From NCBI GenBank assembly GCA_003278345.1, contig QCFH01000010.1:1-56456 (forward strand): a stretch of DNA of 56,456 nucleotides. The letters run 5' to 3'. A program made the translations under genes and the position numbers. Positions 19,800-29,511 of this stretch are shown here, in pieces; positions within the stretch are counted from its first letter, which is position 1, and every line of letters begins with the position of its first letter. The DNA is from Prochlorococcus sp. AG-363-C02 (GTDB taxonomy: Bacteria > Cyanobacteriota > Cyanobacteriia > PCC-6307 > Cyanobiaceae). The notes under the pieces were generated by a model that saw only the letters and a program-made list of their open reading frames with translations, was not told the origin of the DNA and made no database searches.

Positions 19800-20167
19800 A
19801 ATGGAATATCTTCAGGATTTTGATTGTTGTTTGTTCCATTAGACATTGTATCCCTTTTTGAACCAAGTAATTCAAGTCTATCTACTCTAATAACTGGCTT
19901 GGATTTGTTATCACCGGTATTTTTATCTTTCCATTGATCGAGTTTTAAGCTTCCGGTTATGCCTAGAAGGGATCCTTTCCTTACATAGTCAGCAGCCACC
20001 TGTGCTTGCCTACCCCATATCTCTAAATTGAACCAGTCTGGCTCTTCATTACGACTTCGACGATTTACTGCCAAAGTAAAGTTTGCCACTATTGATCCAG
20101 ATTCAAAATATTTGACTTCAGGGTCTCTTCCTGCTCGGCCAACAAGACTTATTGAATTTACACTCAT
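19796..20167 (-). CDS. ssb: Single-stranded DNA-binding protein
   Basis: SSB coats single-stranded DNA during replication, repair and recombination. The 123-residue protein starts MSVNSISLVGRAGRDPEVKY, contains the OB-fold core (VANFTLAVNRRS, PDWFNLEIWGRQAQVAADYV, KGSLLGITGSLKLDQW), and ends in a short acidic tail NPEDIPF, the partner-binding tip. The linker is much shorter than in E. coli SSB (178 residues), as in other small cyanobacterial SSBs. It is divergent from mreB across 137 bases. Confidence 0.95.
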   Translation of the reverse strand: MSVNSISLVGRAGRDPEVKYFESGSIVANFTLAVNRRSRNEEPDWFNLEIWGRQAQVAADYVRKGSLLGITGSLKLDQWKDKNTGDNKSKPVIRVDRLELLGSKRDTMSNGTNNNQNPEDIPF

Positions 20168-20304
20168 AAATAAGTTTTTTTAAGTATTTGATGCTAATTA
20201 TAGCTTGCTTTTTATGGACGATTTTTTAAGCATTCGTTTTCACATAACTTGTGCATTTTTAGGACGCTTTTATTATTCTTAGAATATTATTAAATTGAAA
20301 GATC

Positions 20305-21357
20305 GTGTTTTTAAGACGTTTTAGGCTTTCTCGTGATATTGGAATTGATCTCGGTACCGCAAATACTTTGATTTATGTTCAAGGTAAAGGGATTGTTCTA
20401 GAAGAACCTTCTGTAGTTGCCTTGGATTTAGAGGAAGGAGAGCCTTTAGCGGTTGGAGATGATGCAAAAATGATGCTTGGTAGGACTCCAGGCAATATTC
20501 GTGCAGTTAGGCCTTTAAGAGATGGAGTTATTGCGGATTTTGATGCTGCAGAACAAATGCTTAAAACTTTTATTCAAAAGTGTAATGAAGGACGCGGAAT
20601 AATTGCCCCAAGATTGGTCATAGGAATACCCAGCGGTGTAACAAGTGTTGAACGCCGTGCAGTGCGAGAGGCAGGTTTAGCAGGAGCTCGAGAGGTTCAT
20701 TTAATTGATGAGCCTGTAGCAGCAGCAATTGGTGCTCATCTTCCAGTGACTGAGCCTATTGGAACAATGATTGTTGATATAGGTGGAGGTACTACTGAAG
20801 TAGCTGTTCTTAGCTTAGGAGGAACTGTTTTAAGTGAATCTGTTCGTGTTGCTGGAGATGAGTTAAATGATTCAATTGCGACCTATCTCAAAAAAGTTCA
20901 CAATCTTGTTGTAGGAGAAAGGACTTCAGAAGAAATTAAAATTAGAATAGGATCTGCTTTTCCAAATAATGAATTTGATTCGCAGTCAATGGATGTAAGA
21001 GGACTTCATATGCTCTCTGGGTTACCTAGGTCAATCACTTTGCAAGGAGGTGAGCTTCGCGAGGCAATGTCAGAGCCTCTTACAAAGATTGTGGATGCAG
21101 TAAAAAGGGTTTTAGAAAGAACTCCTCCTGAATTGGCAGCAGATATTGTTGATAGAGGGATAATGATGGCTGGTGGTGGCGCATTAGTTAGAGGTATAAG
21201 TGATCTACTTAGTCATGAAACAGGTATTTTTACTCATGTAGCAGAAGACCCCTTGCTATGTGTAGTCAATGGATGCGGAGAAGTTTTAGATAATTTTAAA
21301 AGATTGAAGAGAGTAGTTGATACCCCTGATTATGCTAGAAATGCAGTGAGAGACTGA
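20305..21357 (+). CDS. mreB: Rod shape-determining actin homologue MreB
   Basis: MreB forms membrane-bound filaments that organise peptidoglycan synthesis. The 350-residue protein has actin-fold phosphate motifs DIGIDLGTANTLIYVQGKGI (about 10-29) and IVDIGGGTTEVAVLSLGG (about 153-170), the connect-1 region VIGIPSGVTSVERRAV and adenosine motif GIMMAGGGALVRGI. The start is GTG at 20305: an in-frame TGA lies nine bases upstream and the N-terminal MFLRRFRLSRD fits the amphipathic membrane anchor. It opens mreB-mreC-mreD, with mreC 5 bases downstream. Confidence 0.96.
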   Translation: MFLRRFRLSRDIGIDLGTANTLIYVQGKGIVLEEPSVVALDLEEGEPLAVGDDAKMMLGRTPGNIRAVRPLRDGVIADFDAAEQMLKTFIQKCNEGRGIIAPRLVIGIPSGVTSVERRAVREAGLAGAREVHLIDEPVAAAIGAHLPVTEPIGTMIVDIGGGTTEVAVLSLGGTVLSESVRVAGDELNDSIATYLKKVHNLVVGERTSEEIKIRIGSAFPNNEFDSQSMDVRGLHMLSGLPRSITLQGGELREAMSEPLTKIVDAVKRVLERTPPELAADIVDRGIMMAGGGALVRGISDLLSHETGIFTHVAEDPLLCVVNGCGEVLDNFKRLKRVVDTPDYARNAVRD

Positions 21358-21362
21358 ATTAT

Positions 21363-22109
21363 ATGGTTCCGTTTCGGCGAAAAGTTGCTTTTCGTTGGCT
21401 TTTTCAAAAAAGTATTTGGAATTGGTTTTTTCTATCTTTATTTTTGATATTTGTTCGATTTTCTAAAGGATCTTTCTTGTTAGATACCTTCTCTTTTGTC
21501 TCTAGACCATTTTGGCCTGGAACAGCTCAGCGAGATTGGATTATGAGCGGTATTAATTTGGAACAAAAAATTAGACTTGATTTACTTGAAAAAGATAATC
21601 GCAGATTAAGAAATCTATTGGATTTGAAAGTTTCTTCCGATAAAAGTTTGATCTCTGCAGCTGTGATTTCTCGAAGACCTAGAGATTTTTGGCAGCAATT
21701 AGAGCTAAATAAAGGCTCAAATCATGGCATTTCTTCTGGAGATGCTGTTTTAGGGCCTGGAGGTTTATTAGGTTTTGTAGAAACAACTACTCCCATCACA
21801 TCAAGGGTTAGATTGTTAACAGCTGTTGGCACAAATATAGGAGTTTGGATTAAAGATAAAGAGATACATGCAGTTCTTAAAGGAGTTGGCACCCATAGAA
21901 CTCAATTAAATTTTCTGGAAAAAAATCCTGACGCACTGCCAGGTGACGTAGTTAGTACATCTCCTGCTAGCACACTCTTTCCACCTAATCTGCCAGTAGG
22001 AGTAATTCAGATTGTTAATAATGAGCATTTGCCTTCTCCATATGCTTTCGTTCAATTAATTGCATCTCCAGCAGCTATTGATTGGGTTCAAATTCGAAAA
22101 GTTAGATGA
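21363..22109 (+). CDS. mreC: Rod shape-determining protein MreC
   Basis: MreC is a single-pass membrane protein that links MreB filaments to the periplasmic wall-synthesis machinery. The 248-residue protein has an N-terminal membrane segment (about 18-36, NWFFLSLFLIFVRFSKG), a short coiled region (LLEKDNRRLRNLLDLK, about 74-89), and the beta-barrel domain (AAVISRRPRDFWQQLELNKG, GDAVLGPGGLLGFVE, RVRLLT, FVQLIASPAAIDWVQI). It lies between mreB and mreD and shares the ATGA overlap with mreD at 22106-22109, so translation is probably coupled. Confidence 0.92.
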   Translation: MVPFRRKVAFRWLFQKSIWNWFFLSLFLIFVRFSKGSFLLDTFSFVSRPFWPGTAQRDWIMSGINLEQKIRLDLLEKDNRRLRNLLDLKVSSDKSLISAAVISRRPRDFWQQLELNKGSNHGISSGDAVLGPGGLLGFVETTTPITSRVRLLTAVGTNIGVWIKDKEIHAVLKGVGTHRTQLNFLEKNPDALPGDVVSTSPASTLFPPNLPVGVIQIVNNEHLPSPYAFVQLIASPAAIDWVQIRKVR

Positions 22110-22612
22110 GAAGGTTAAACAAAAAATCTTTATATCAATGTTTAGCTTTTTTAGTTCCTTTGTTGACATTTTTTTCTCCATCATGGATTTCTTTAGTTGG
22201 AGTAGGGCCAAGATGGGCTGAATTGTGGTTACTCCCTTGGGCTTTGGAAGAAGGTCCTTTTTCAGGTGCTTTTTCAGGTTTTTTATTGGGATTAATCTTA
22301 GATTCAATGAACTTAGGAACTACAACTAATATTCCGGCATTAATTTTTCTTGGGTATTGGTGGGGAAGATTAGGTAAAGCAGATAAATTTGGAGATAAAT
22401 TTTTTGTTCTTGGTTTTCTTGCTTGGCTTGGTGCCTTTGCTAGCGGCTTAAGTATATGGGTTCAGGAAATTTTTTTAGTAAATGGATCCTATATGCCTTT
22501 ATTTAATATCTGGGCTTTTCAGACTGTTTTAGCAGGTTCAATTATGACTGGAATAATTGCACCAATACTTTGCTCAAATATTATTAGATTTTTTTTTACA
22601 GGAAAATCTTAA
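22106..22612 (+). CDS. mreD: Rod shape-determining membrane protein MreD
   Basis: The 168-residue product is very hydrophobic, with four or five predicted membrane helices (for example LAFLVPLLTFFSPSWISLV, GAFSGFLLGLILDSM, FFVLGFLAWLGAFASGL, and TVLAGSIMTGIIAPIL). It lies immediately after mreC with an ATGA start/stop overlap, the standard mreBCD order. MreD is weakly conserved, so the call rests mainly on position and topology. The segment SGFLLGLILDSM resembles the family's conserved G-x-x-x-D region. The 186 bases after it, before rpaB, contain no gene I can support. Confidence 0.85.
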   Translation: MRRLNKKSLYQCLAFLVPLLTFFSPSWISLVGVGPRWAELWLLPWALEEGPFSGAFSGFLLGLILDSMNLGTTTNIPALIFLGYWWGRLGKADKFGDKFFVLGFLAWLGAFASGLSIWVQEIFLVNGSYMPLFNIWAFQTVLAGSIMTGIIAPILCSNIIRFFFTGKS

Positions 22613-22798
22613 GATATCTTTAGATGATTTTTGGACAATTAATCCTTTATTTTCAAGTGAAAAGAATCTTTCTAGCAATATTTGTAAAAGCTCTAATATC
22701 CTTCAAATATTAAAAGTAACGAAAATTTTTTTTGCCAAGGGGTATACGAATGCCTTAGGGAAGGTTTATTGTCTATAACTCATATTTAAGTAACTGCT

Positions 22799-23596
22799 AT
22801 GTATGAAGAAGGTTCATCCATGCTTGAGAAGAGCAATGATGGTTCCTTCTCTAATGCATCATCATCTAAGAATGCAACAATTTTAGTTGTTGATGATGAA
22901 CCAGCAGTTTTAAAAGTATTGGTTACTAGACTTGAGTTGTCTGGTTATACTGTTGTTTCTGCTCAAGATGGTGAACAAGCTCTAGATGTTTTTCATAAGG
23001 AATCACCCGATCTTGTTGTTTTAGATGTAATGCTTCCAAAACTTGATGGATTTGCGGTCTGTAGACGTTTGCGAGCTGAATCAATTGTTCCCATTATTTT
23101 TTTAAGTGCACTGGAAGCTATTTCTGAAAGAGTTGCAGGACTTGATTTAGGAGCAGATGACTATTTGTCTAAACCATTTAGTCCAAAAGAACTGGAAGCT
23201 CGTATAGCAACAATCTTGCGTAGAATGGGACCTGGGGCTTCTGTTGCTGAACCAAGAGAGATTCCTGCAGGTCAAGGAGTAATGAAATTAGGCGAATTAG
23301 TAGTAGATACAAATCGTAGGCAAGTAAGTAGAGGTGGAGAGAGAATAGGTCTCACTTATACAGAATTTAGCTTGCTTGAATTATTATTTCGTGATCCTGG
23401 AAAAGTAGTTCCTAGAGCTGAAATTCTAGAGCAACTTTGGGGTTATCCTCCAAGAAGAGCAGCTGATTTAAGAGTGGTTGATGTATATGTTGCAAGACTA
23501 AGGGGAAAATTAGAACCAGACCCTCGTAACCCTGAGTTAATACTTACTGTTCGAGGAATTGGTTATTCATCTCAAAGATTAGGAGAGTTTCCTTAG
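22799..23596 (+). CDS. rpaB: OmpR-family response regulator RpaB
   Basis: RpaB is the essential cyanobacterial regulator that controls high-light and photosystem genes through HLR1 sites, paired with kinase NblS. The 265-residue protein has a receiver domain with acidic pocket VDDE (31-34), phospho-acceptor Asp in VVLDVMLPK (about 76), FLSAL switch and Lys in SKPFSPKELEARI (about 125), then the OmpR winged helix (RIGLTYTEFSLLELLFRDPG, LRVVDVYVARLRGKL, TVRGIGY). The SPKELEAR linker favours RpaB over RpaA. Starts at 22799 or 22820 are both possible. It precedes lysS, as I recall for related picocyanobacteria. Confidence 0.9.
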   Translation: MYEEGSSMLEKSNDGSFSNASSSKNATILVVDDEPAVLKVLVTRLELSGYTVVSAQDGEQALDVFHKESPDLVVLDVMLPKLDGFAVCRRLRAESIVPIIFLSALEAISERVAGLDLGADDYLSKPFSPKELEARIATILRRMGPGASVAEPREIPAGQGVMKLGELVVDTNRRQVSRGGERIGLTYTEFSLLELLFRDPGKVVPRAEILEQLWGYPPRRAADLRVVDVYVARLRGKLEPDPRNPELILTVRGIGYSSQRLGEFP

Positions 23597-23676
23597 GCTC
23601 TTAAATAAATAAAAATACTTTTTTTTTTGAACGCTATTATCTAATCTCAAAATAAATAGATTGATTTATTTTTCCT

Positions 23677-25212
23677 TTGTCTGAATTAAGAGAAACTCGA
23701 TTAGGTAAGGCTGCTGCCTTAAAGCGTTCTGGTAAAGAGCCATATGCTGTTGATTTTAAATCAACTCATAGAACTGTCGATTTACAAAATGAACATAAAG
23801 ATTTGCCAAAAGGTGAGGAAAGAAACATCAAGGTTTCAGTAGCAGGAAGAGTTATTGCAAGACGTGTAATGGGTAAGATTGCTTTTTTTACTTTGTTAGA
23901 TGAGAGTGGCTCTATTCAGCTTTTCTTGGAGAAATCAACCTTAGAAGAATTTGACGTATTAAAGGAAGATCCATCGGTTTTTAAGCAAATTACCGACTTT
24001 GTAGATTCTGGAGACTGGATAGGTGTGAATGGAATTTTAAGAAGAACAGATAGAGGTGAATTATCTATAAAAGTTCATACTTGGAAAATTTTGTCTAAAT
24101 CATTAAAACCACTACCTGATAAGTGGCATGGATTGGCAGATGTCGAGAAGCGATACAGACAACGCTACCTTGATTTGATTGTAAATCCTGAATCTCGAAA
24201 GACTTTTCGCCAAAGAGCTTTAATAGTTAGCTCAATTAGAAGATGGTTAGATGATCGGGGTTTTTTGGAGATTGAAACTCCTGTTCTTCAGTCCGAAGCA
24301 GGAGGAGCTGATGCAAGGCCTTTTATTACCCATCACAACACTTTTGATATCCCTCTTTATCTAAGAATTGCGACGGAACTTCATTTAAAAAGATTAGTAG
24401 TAGGTGGATTTGAGCGAGTTTATGAGCTTGGAAGAATTTTTAGGAATGAAGGTATTAGCACCAGACATAATCCTGAATTTACATCAGTTGAAATTTATCA
24501 AGCTTTTGTTGATTACAACGAGATGATGAATTTGACTGAAGAACTTGTGGTTTCTATTTGTCACAAGGTATGTGGAACTACAAAAATTACATATCAAGGG
24601 AAGATTTTGGATCTTACCCCTCCTTGGAGAAGAGTTTCAATGCAGGAATTAGTAATTGAGGCGACGGGGCTTAACTTTGATTTATTTGCTAAAGATATGG
24701 AAAAGGCAACTTCAGCTATTGCAGAAGCTGGATTAGAAGTGCCAGCCAAGGCTAGTAGTGTTGGAAGATTATTGAATGCAGTATTTGAGCAAGTTGTAGA
24801 ACCTAATCTTGTTCAACCTACTTTTGTAATTGATTATCCTATTGAGATTTCTCCTTTGGCTAGGAAGCATCGAATAAAAGAAGGACTTGTTGAGAGGTTT
24901 GAATTATTTATTGCGGGAAGAGAGACTGCAAATGCTTTCTCTGAGCTTATAGATCCAGTTGATCAAAGAAATAGATTGATGGCGCAACAAAAGCTTAAGC
25001 AGGAGGGAGATTTAGAAGCACATTCAATAGATGAAGATTTTCTTAATGCTTTAGAAATAGGAATGCCTCCCACTGGTGGTTTAGGTATTGGAATTGATCG
25101 TTTGGTAATGCTTTTAACGGATAGTCCATCTATCAAAGATGTCATTGCTTTTCCATTACTTCGACCAGAGTCGGTTCTCAGTAATCGTAAAGGGGACCAT
25201 CAAAGTGGATAA
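23677..25212 (+). CDS. lysS: Lysyl-tRNA synthetase (class II)
   Basis: LysS charges tRNA-Lys. The 511-residue protein has the N-terminal OB-fold anticodon-binding domain ([19 protein letters not shown], about 52-70), class II motif 1 ([19 protein letters not shown]), motif 2 ([20 protein letters not shown]) and motif 3 ([12 protein letters not shown]). The start is TTG at 23677: an in-frame TGA lies 15 bases upstream and the N-terminal [20 protein letters not shown] matches the family. It is about 80 bases downstream of rpaB on the same strand, and a small GC-rich gene follows after 26 bases. Confidence 0.97.
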   Translation: MSELRETRLGKAAALKRSGKEPYAVDFKSTHRTVDLQNEHKDLPKGEERNIKVSVAGRVIARRVMGKIAFFTLLDESGSIQLFLEKSTLEEFDVLKEDPSVFKQITDFVDSGDWIGVNGILRRTDRGELSIKVHTWKILSKSLKPLPDKWHGLADVEKRYRQRYLDLIVNPESRKTFRQRALIVSSIRRWLDDRGFLEIETPVLQSEAGGADARPFITHHNTFDIPLYLRIATELHLKRLVVGGFERVYELGRIFRNEGISTRHNPEFTSVEIYQAFVDYNEMMNLTEELVVSICHKVCGTTKITYQGKILDLTPPWRRVSMQELVIEATGLNFDLFAKDMEKATSAIAEAGLEVPAKASSVGRLLNAVFEQVVEPNLVQPTFVIDYPIEISPLARKHRIKEGLVERFELFIAGRETANAFSELIDPVDQRNRLMAQQKLKQEGDLEAHSIDEDFLNALEIGMPPTGGLGIGIDRLVMLLTDSPSIKDVIAFPLLRPESVLSNRKGDHQSG

Positions 25213-25238
25213 TAGAGCAAGTATGAAGTCGTCTAGGG

Positions 25239-25496
25239 ATGAGCGGAGAGCGCGTTGGTTTCAGGTTTAAGCACACTGATGCTGTGGTTAAACGAAATCC
25301 TCAAGGCCGTTCTAGGCGGGGATGGGTAATCGAGCCTGTTGAGCAAACAACTAGCCGTGGTACGAAGATGCCTGCCTATCGCATCAGATGGAGGGATAGC
25401 GAGCGCCCAGAAATCGTTTTGCAGCATATGCTTATTGCAGACCCTGACCCAACCCCTCCCCCTGAAAATGTAAGCCTGGAGCCACCAGTTTCTTAG
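25239..25496 (+). CDS. Small basic conserved hypothetical protein, GC-rich gene
   Basis: The 85-residue product is Arg-rich in its first two thirds (GFRFKHTDAVVKRNPQGRSR, then YRIRWRDSERPEIVLQHMLI) and ends in a proline-rich acidic tail (ADPDPTPPPENVSLEPPVS). I recall similar proteins after lysS in marine picocyanobacteria but cannot name a family. The beta-like pattern RGWVIEP...YRIRW could be a small SH3-like barrel. By my hand count about 135 of 258 bases are G or C (roughly 52 percent), clearly above flanking genes. The function is unknown. Confidence 0.75.
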   Translation: MSGERVGFRFKHTDAVVKRNPQGRSRRGWVIEPVEQTTSRGTKMPAYRIRWRDSERPEIVLQHMLIADPDPTPPPENVSLEPPVS

Positions 25497-25630
25497 ACTG
25501 ATTTGAATATTTATCTTTGGATTTATCCTTAGATCTTTAAGAGATTAATTCCGATTTACGCGAAAATTTTTTTGTTTGTTTGTATGGATTTGCTGATATT
25601 TCTAGTCTTTTCTGGCTTGGATATTAATTT

Positions 25631-25870
25631 TTAATTTTCTTTTTCAGCCTTTGACGATTTTGTAATTATTTGCTTCTCGATTTCTTCTTTTAATTCATTT
25701 ATAGCTGCTTCACGAGATAGTAGATAAGCTTTAGAGAGTTTTACTATTGAACCTTCTTCAATTTGTAAATTGGTAAGTTCGTTAAAAGCATTCTTATAGA
25801 CTCCTTCTAAGTCTTCAATTAGCTTCTCTCTTTGAAGCTTAATTTTTATTTGTTTTTCTTCTCGATTCAT
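25631..25870 (-). CDS. Small coiled-coil hypothetical protein
   Basis: From the ATG at 25870 the product is 79 residues; the frame is open to a TTG at 25876. It is highly charged and helical, with heptad-like spacing (LQREKLIEDLEGVYKNAF and LSREAAINELKEEIEKQI), and lacks a signal peptide or membrane segment. It ends downstream of convergent sequence with no recognised gene (25497-25630) and follows smpB on the same strand by 31 bases, so the two may be one transcript. I do not recognise a family. Confidence 0.6.
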   Translation of the reverse strand: MNREEKQIKIKLQREKLIEDLEGVYKNAFNELTNLQIEEGSIVKLSKAYLLSREAAINELKEEIEKQIITKSSKAEKEN

Positions 25871-25901
25871 TTTCAATGCATTACTTGTTTAGATTACTAT
25901 T

Positions 25902-26399
25902 TCAATAGCGAGAAAGTGCATCTTTAGTTTCTCTTTCGGATTGTCTTCTTTTCTCAGTTTCTCTTTTGTCATGAAGCTTGCGCCCTCTGCCTAGTCCAAT
26001 ATTTATTTTTATCCAAGATCCTTTTAAAAATACATTTAGTGGAATTAAAGTTAACCCTTTTTTATTAACTTGAGTTTCTAATTTATTTATCTCTTTACGA
26101 TGTGCTAATAATTTTCTAACTCTTAGGGGTTCGTGATTGAAGAAACTTCCCGCATTATTAAATATAGAGATGTGGACATTATGTAATAGAAGATTTCCTT
26201 CTCGAATTAGGCAAAAGCCATCTCTTAAATTTATATTCCCTGCCCTGATTGATTTAACTTCTGTACCCAATAATTCAATTCCAGTTTCTAAGGTCTCCAA
26301 AATTTCATATTGATGCCTTGCATAGCGATTGTCCGCTAAGCGTTGATTCGACTTAGAAAGGAGATCTTTTGATTTTTTTTTATTTTTTGCTTTAGACAT
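25902..26399 (-). CDS. smpB: SsrA-binding protein SmpB
   Basis: SmpB binds tmRNA and delivers it to stalled ribosomes for trans-translation. The 165-residue protein has the conserved core ([20 protein letters not shown] at about 24-43, [18 protein letters not shown] at about 45-62, [24 protein letters not shown]) and the basic C-terminal tail ([16 protein letters not shown]), which enters the decoding centre. The lysine-rich N-terminal extension is normal. The tmRNA gene is not in this window. It is divergent from ruvB with fewer than 60 bases between start codons. Confidence 0.96.
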   Translation of the reverse strand: MSKAKNKKKSKDLLSKSNQRLADNRYARHQYEILETLETGIELLGTEVKSIRAGNINLRDGFCLIREGNLLLHNVHISIFNNAGSFFNHEPLRVRKLLAHRKEINKLETQVNKKGLTLIPLNVFLKGSWIKINIGLGRGRKLHDKRETEKRRQSERETKDALSRY

Positions 26400-26449
26400 T
26401 TTCTATCATTACTCTTTTGAGAGTACACAAGTGTCCTTATCCTTCCAAT

Positions 26450-27526
26450 ATGGCAATTGTGTCCTCTGGTATTAATAGTTCTTTCCCAAGCAAACCTAAA
26501 AGGGAAGCGAAAGCAAGACTAGTAGATCCAGTTTCTATTAGTGAGGATGTAAGGACCATCAAGGAGGATTCACTTAGGCCAAAGTCATGGAATGAATTTA
26601 TCGGTCAATCTGAACTAAAGGAGGTTCTTTCAATATCTGTAAAAGCAGCATTGTCGAGAAAAGAATCCTTAGATCATATTTTGTTATATGGACCTCCAGG
26701 TTTGGGTAAGACAACTATGGCTTTGGTTCTGGCGAATGAGCTTGGAGTTAAGTGTCGAATTACTAGTGCTCCTGCTTTAGAAAGGCCAAGGGATATTATG
26801 GGACTTTTGCTTAACTTAGAACCAAATGAATTGTTGTTTGTTGATGAAATCCATAGATTAACGAAAGTAGCAGAAGAACTTTTATATCCTGCTTTGGAAG
26901 ATTTTAAATTAGATTTGACTGTTGGGAAAGGAACAACAGCAAGAACAAGAGAGATAGAGCTTCCATCTTTTACTTTAGTTGGAGCAACCACTAGGCCTGC
27001 TTCAATTAGTTCTCCTTTGAGAGATCGGTTTGGAATTACACAACGTTTGAATTTTTATAATTTGGATGAATTGCGAATGATTGTTCAAAGGGCTTCTGAT
27101 TTATTTGGTCTATCATTAACGAATGAAGCAAGTTTAGAGATTGCGCGTCGTTGTAGGGGAACACCACGAATTGCAAATAGATTGCTTCGTAGAGTTAGAG
27201 ATTATGCAACAGTTAAAAATAAATTAGAATTTTTAGATCAATCTTTAGTAGATGAATCTTTGAAATTGCATAAAGTTGATCAGCTTGGATTAGATCAATC
27301 AGATAGAAGATTATTGTTATTTATTATTGAAGCTCATAATGGTGGACCTGTTGGTTTGGATACTCTCGCTGCAGCTTTAGGAGAAGAGCCTGCAACTTTG
27401 GAAACGGTAGTTGAACCTTTTCTTATGCAAATTGGATTTTTGCAACGAACTCCTCGAGGAAGAATTGTTACATCTTTAGCCATAGAACATATGAATTCTC
27501 AACGAAGCAAGGTTATTAGTAATTAA
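26450..27526 (+). CDS. ruvB: Holliday junction branch migration helicase RuvB
   Basis: RuvB is the AAA+ hexameric motor that migrates Holliday junctions with RuvA. The protein has Walker [19 protein letters not shown], Walker [10 protein letters not shown], sensor 1 [18 protein letters not shown], and the C-terminal winged helix ([27 protein letters not shown]). I prefer the ATG at 26450 (357 residues); an in-frame TTG at 26417 would add 11 residues. Its stop is directly followed, with no gap, by the ATG of an exported TPR protein. Confidence 0.96.
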   Translation: MAIVSSGINSSFPSKPKREAKARLVDPVSISEDVRTIKEDSLRPKSWNEFIGQSELKEVLSISVKAALSRKESLDHILLYGPPGLGKTTMALVLANELGVKCRITSAPALERPRDIMGLLLNLEPNELLFVDEIHRLTKVAEELLYPALEDFKLDLTVGKGTTARTREIELPSFTLVGATTRPASISSPLRDRFGITQRLNFYNLDELRMIVQRASDLFGLSLTNEASLEIARRCRGTPRIANRLLRRVRDYATVKNKLEFLDQSLVDESLKLHKVDQLGLDQSDRRLLLFIIEAHNGGPVGLDTLAAALGEEPATLETVVEPFLMQIGFLQRTPRGRIVTSLAIEHMNSQRSKVISN

Positions 27527-28312
27527 ATGAGAAATAATTCATTTACTTTATTATTTATTTTATTGTTTATATGCGTAGTTAATCCTATGGTTGCTATTGC
27601 TGAAGATTCATTGCCTTTACTTTTTGAAAAAGCTTTGATGGAAAGTAGAGATGGTAATTTTATAGATGCATTACAGAGTTGGAATGATTATCTTCATCTC
27701 TCACCTGAAGATCCTGTTGCATTAAGTAATCGAGGAAATATTCGACTTGCTTTGGGTGATCCTGAAGGTGCAATTATTGATCAAACTAAGTCAATAGATA
27801 TTCTTCCCTTTGAAATTGATCCTCATTTAAATCGAGGTATTGCTGAAGAGAGATTGCAACAATGGAATGAAGCTAAAGAAGATTATCAATGGGTTATGAA
27901 AAGAGAACCAGAAAATTATTTCGCTTTATATAACTTAGGCAATGTAATGGGATCTGAAGGAAATTGGATTCAGGCAAAATTTTTGTTTAATCAAGCATCT
28001 ATTTATAATTCGGGTTTCGCGATGGCCAGATCTAGTAAATCTTTAGCGTGTTATCAATTAAATCAATTTGATGAGGCTGAGCAGGAGCTTCGTTTTTTAA
28101 TACGAAAATATCCAATGTTTGCGGATGCAAGAGCCGCTATCAGTGCTTTGTTATGGAGAAAAGGATCTTTCGGTGAAGCTGAAAGCAATTGGGCTGCTGC
28201 TTCTGGACTTGATAGTAGATATAAGTCAAAGGATTGGCTGTTAAATGTAAGACGCTGGCCTCCGCAGCCATCAGAAGACCTTATGTCATTCTTAGCCTTG
28301 AAAACAATATGA
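27527..28312 (+). CDS. Exported tetratricopeptide-repeat protein
   Basis: The 261-residue product begins with a signal peptide (hydrophobic core FTLLFILLFICVVNPMVAIA, cleavage likely after AIA at about residue 25). The rest is made of TPR helices: for example ALQSWNDYLHLSPEDPVALSN (about 46-66), ALGDPEGAIIDQTKSIDILP, WNEAKEDYQWVMKREPENYF, and later FDEAEQELRFLIRKYP. Such proteins act as scaffolds in the periplasm or thylakoid lumen, often in photosystem or pilus assembly. The start abuts the ruvB stop, and its own stop overlaps the amidohydrolase start as ATGA (28309-28312). The partner is unknown. Confidence 0.82.
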   Translation: MRNNSFTLLFILLFICVVNPMVAIAEDSLPLLFEKALMESRDGNFIDALQSWNDYLHLSPEDPVALSNRGNIRLALGDPEGAIIDQTKSIDILPFEIDPHLNRGIAEERLQQWNEAKEDYQWVMKREPENYFALYNLGNVMGSEGNWIQAKFLFNQASIYNSGFAMARSSKSLACYQLNQFDEAEQELRFLIRKYPMFADARAAISALLWRKGSFGEAESNWAAASGLDSRYKSKDWLLNVRRWPPQPSEDLMSFLALKTI

Positions 28313-29511
28313 CTTTTATAAATCGTTCTGAAATAAGCCTAAAGTCCTTTTTACCTGAATTGATTGAACTTAGAAGGCATTTGCATTCACACCCTGAATT
28401 GAGTGGTGCTGAGCATCAAACCGCTGCTCTTGTAGCAGGTGAATTAAGGAAGTGTGGATGGACTGTTAGAGAGTCAATTGGTCGTACCGGTGTTGTCGCT
28501 GAATTTGGAAATAAGAAAGGTCCAATGGTTGGTTTACGAGTTGATATGGATGCTTTACCTATAGAAGAAAAAACTGGTCTTCCATATTCTTCCCTAACAA
28601 AAGGTGTTATGCATGCATGCGGGCATGATTTGCATACATGTATAGGTATTGGTGTTGCAAGATTATTTGCTGCCCAAGATCCGAATCAGTTAAATCGAAT
28701 AAGAATCTTATTTCAACCGGCTGAAGAAATTGCATCTGGAGCAAAATGGATGAAGAAAGATGGTGCCATTAAAGGGTTAGATGCACTTTTTGGTGTTCAT
28801 GTCTATCCAGAACTACCAAGTGGACATGTTGGAATAAGGAGTGGAATCCTTACATCAGCTGCAGGTAAGTTGGAAATAGAAGTTATTGGAGATGGAGGGC
28901 ATGGGGCTAGACCTCATCAGACTGTTGATTCCATTTGGATAGCTGCAAAAATTATTAGTGAAATTCAAGAGTCTATTAGTAGGCAACTCGATGCGCTTTT
29001 ACCAGTTGTTGTAAGTTTCGGGAAAATTGAAGGAGGTAAGGCGTTTAATATTATTTCTGACAGGGTAAGGCTATTAGGCACTGTACGTTGCTTAGATACA
29101 AAGTTAAATTCTGTTCTTCCTAATTGGCTTGAGAGTAGGGTAAAGTCCATTGCTTCCAGTTTGGGAGCAGAGGCTTTAGTGACTTATACCCCAATTGCAC
29201 CTCCTGTTTTTAATGACTCTTATCTCACAGGTTTGGTACAGGAATGTGCAGAAAACTTGCTTGGTAAGGAAAATGTGACGCAGTTGGATATGCCTTCTTT
29301 AGGTGCAGAAGATTTTGCGGAATTTTTAGAAGATGTTCCTGGGACAATGTTTCGTCTTGGAGTTGCACCACAGAATGGAAACTGTGCCCCACTGCATAAT
29401 GGTTTTTTTGCACCTGATGAAAGAAGTCTTGAAGTTGGAATCAACGTAATTTTTTCCACTTTTTTGGCTTGGATGGAAAATCAAGAAATCACTAAACAAA
29501 GTAAAAATTAA
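28309..29511 (+). CDS. M20D-family metal-dependent amidohydrolase
   Basis: This 400-residue protein belongs to the peptidase M20D group (hippurate/N-acyl-amino-acid/IAA-conjugate hydrolases). Motifs are RRHLHSHPELSGAEHQTA (about 19-36), the metal site ACGHDLHTCIGIG (about 102-114), QPAEEIASGA (about 138-147), LGAEDFAEFL near residue 330, and the C-terminal His in PLHNGFFAPDE (about 363-373). I chose the ATG at 28309, which overlaps the TPR gene stop by four bases; the frame is open further upstream but without homology. The physiological amide substrate is unknown. Confidence 0.9.
   Translation: MTFINRSEISLKSFLPELIELRRHLHSHPELSGAEHQTAALVAGELRKCGWTVRESIGRTGVVAEFGNKKGPMVGLRVDMDALPIEEKTGLPYSSLTKGVMHACGHDLHTCIGIGVARLFAAQDPNQLNRIRILFQPAEEIASGAKWMKKDGAIKGLDALFGVHVYPELPSGHVGIRSGILTSAAGKLEIEVIGDGGHGARPHQTVDSIWIAAKIISEIQESISRQLDALLPVVVSFGKIEGGKAFNIISDRVRLLGTVRCLDTKLNSVLPNWLESRVKSIASSLGAEALVTYTPIAPPVFNDSYLTGLVQECAENLLGKENVTQLDMPSLGAEDFAEFLEDVPGTMFRLGVAPQNGNCAPLHNGFFAPDERSLEVGINVIFSTFLAWMENQEITKQSKN

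Noticed and set aside
22557-22778. 73-residue frame between mreD and rpaB
   Set aside because: It overlaps the mreD 3' end, has no recognisable motif, and its composition is that of AT-rich non-coding sequence.
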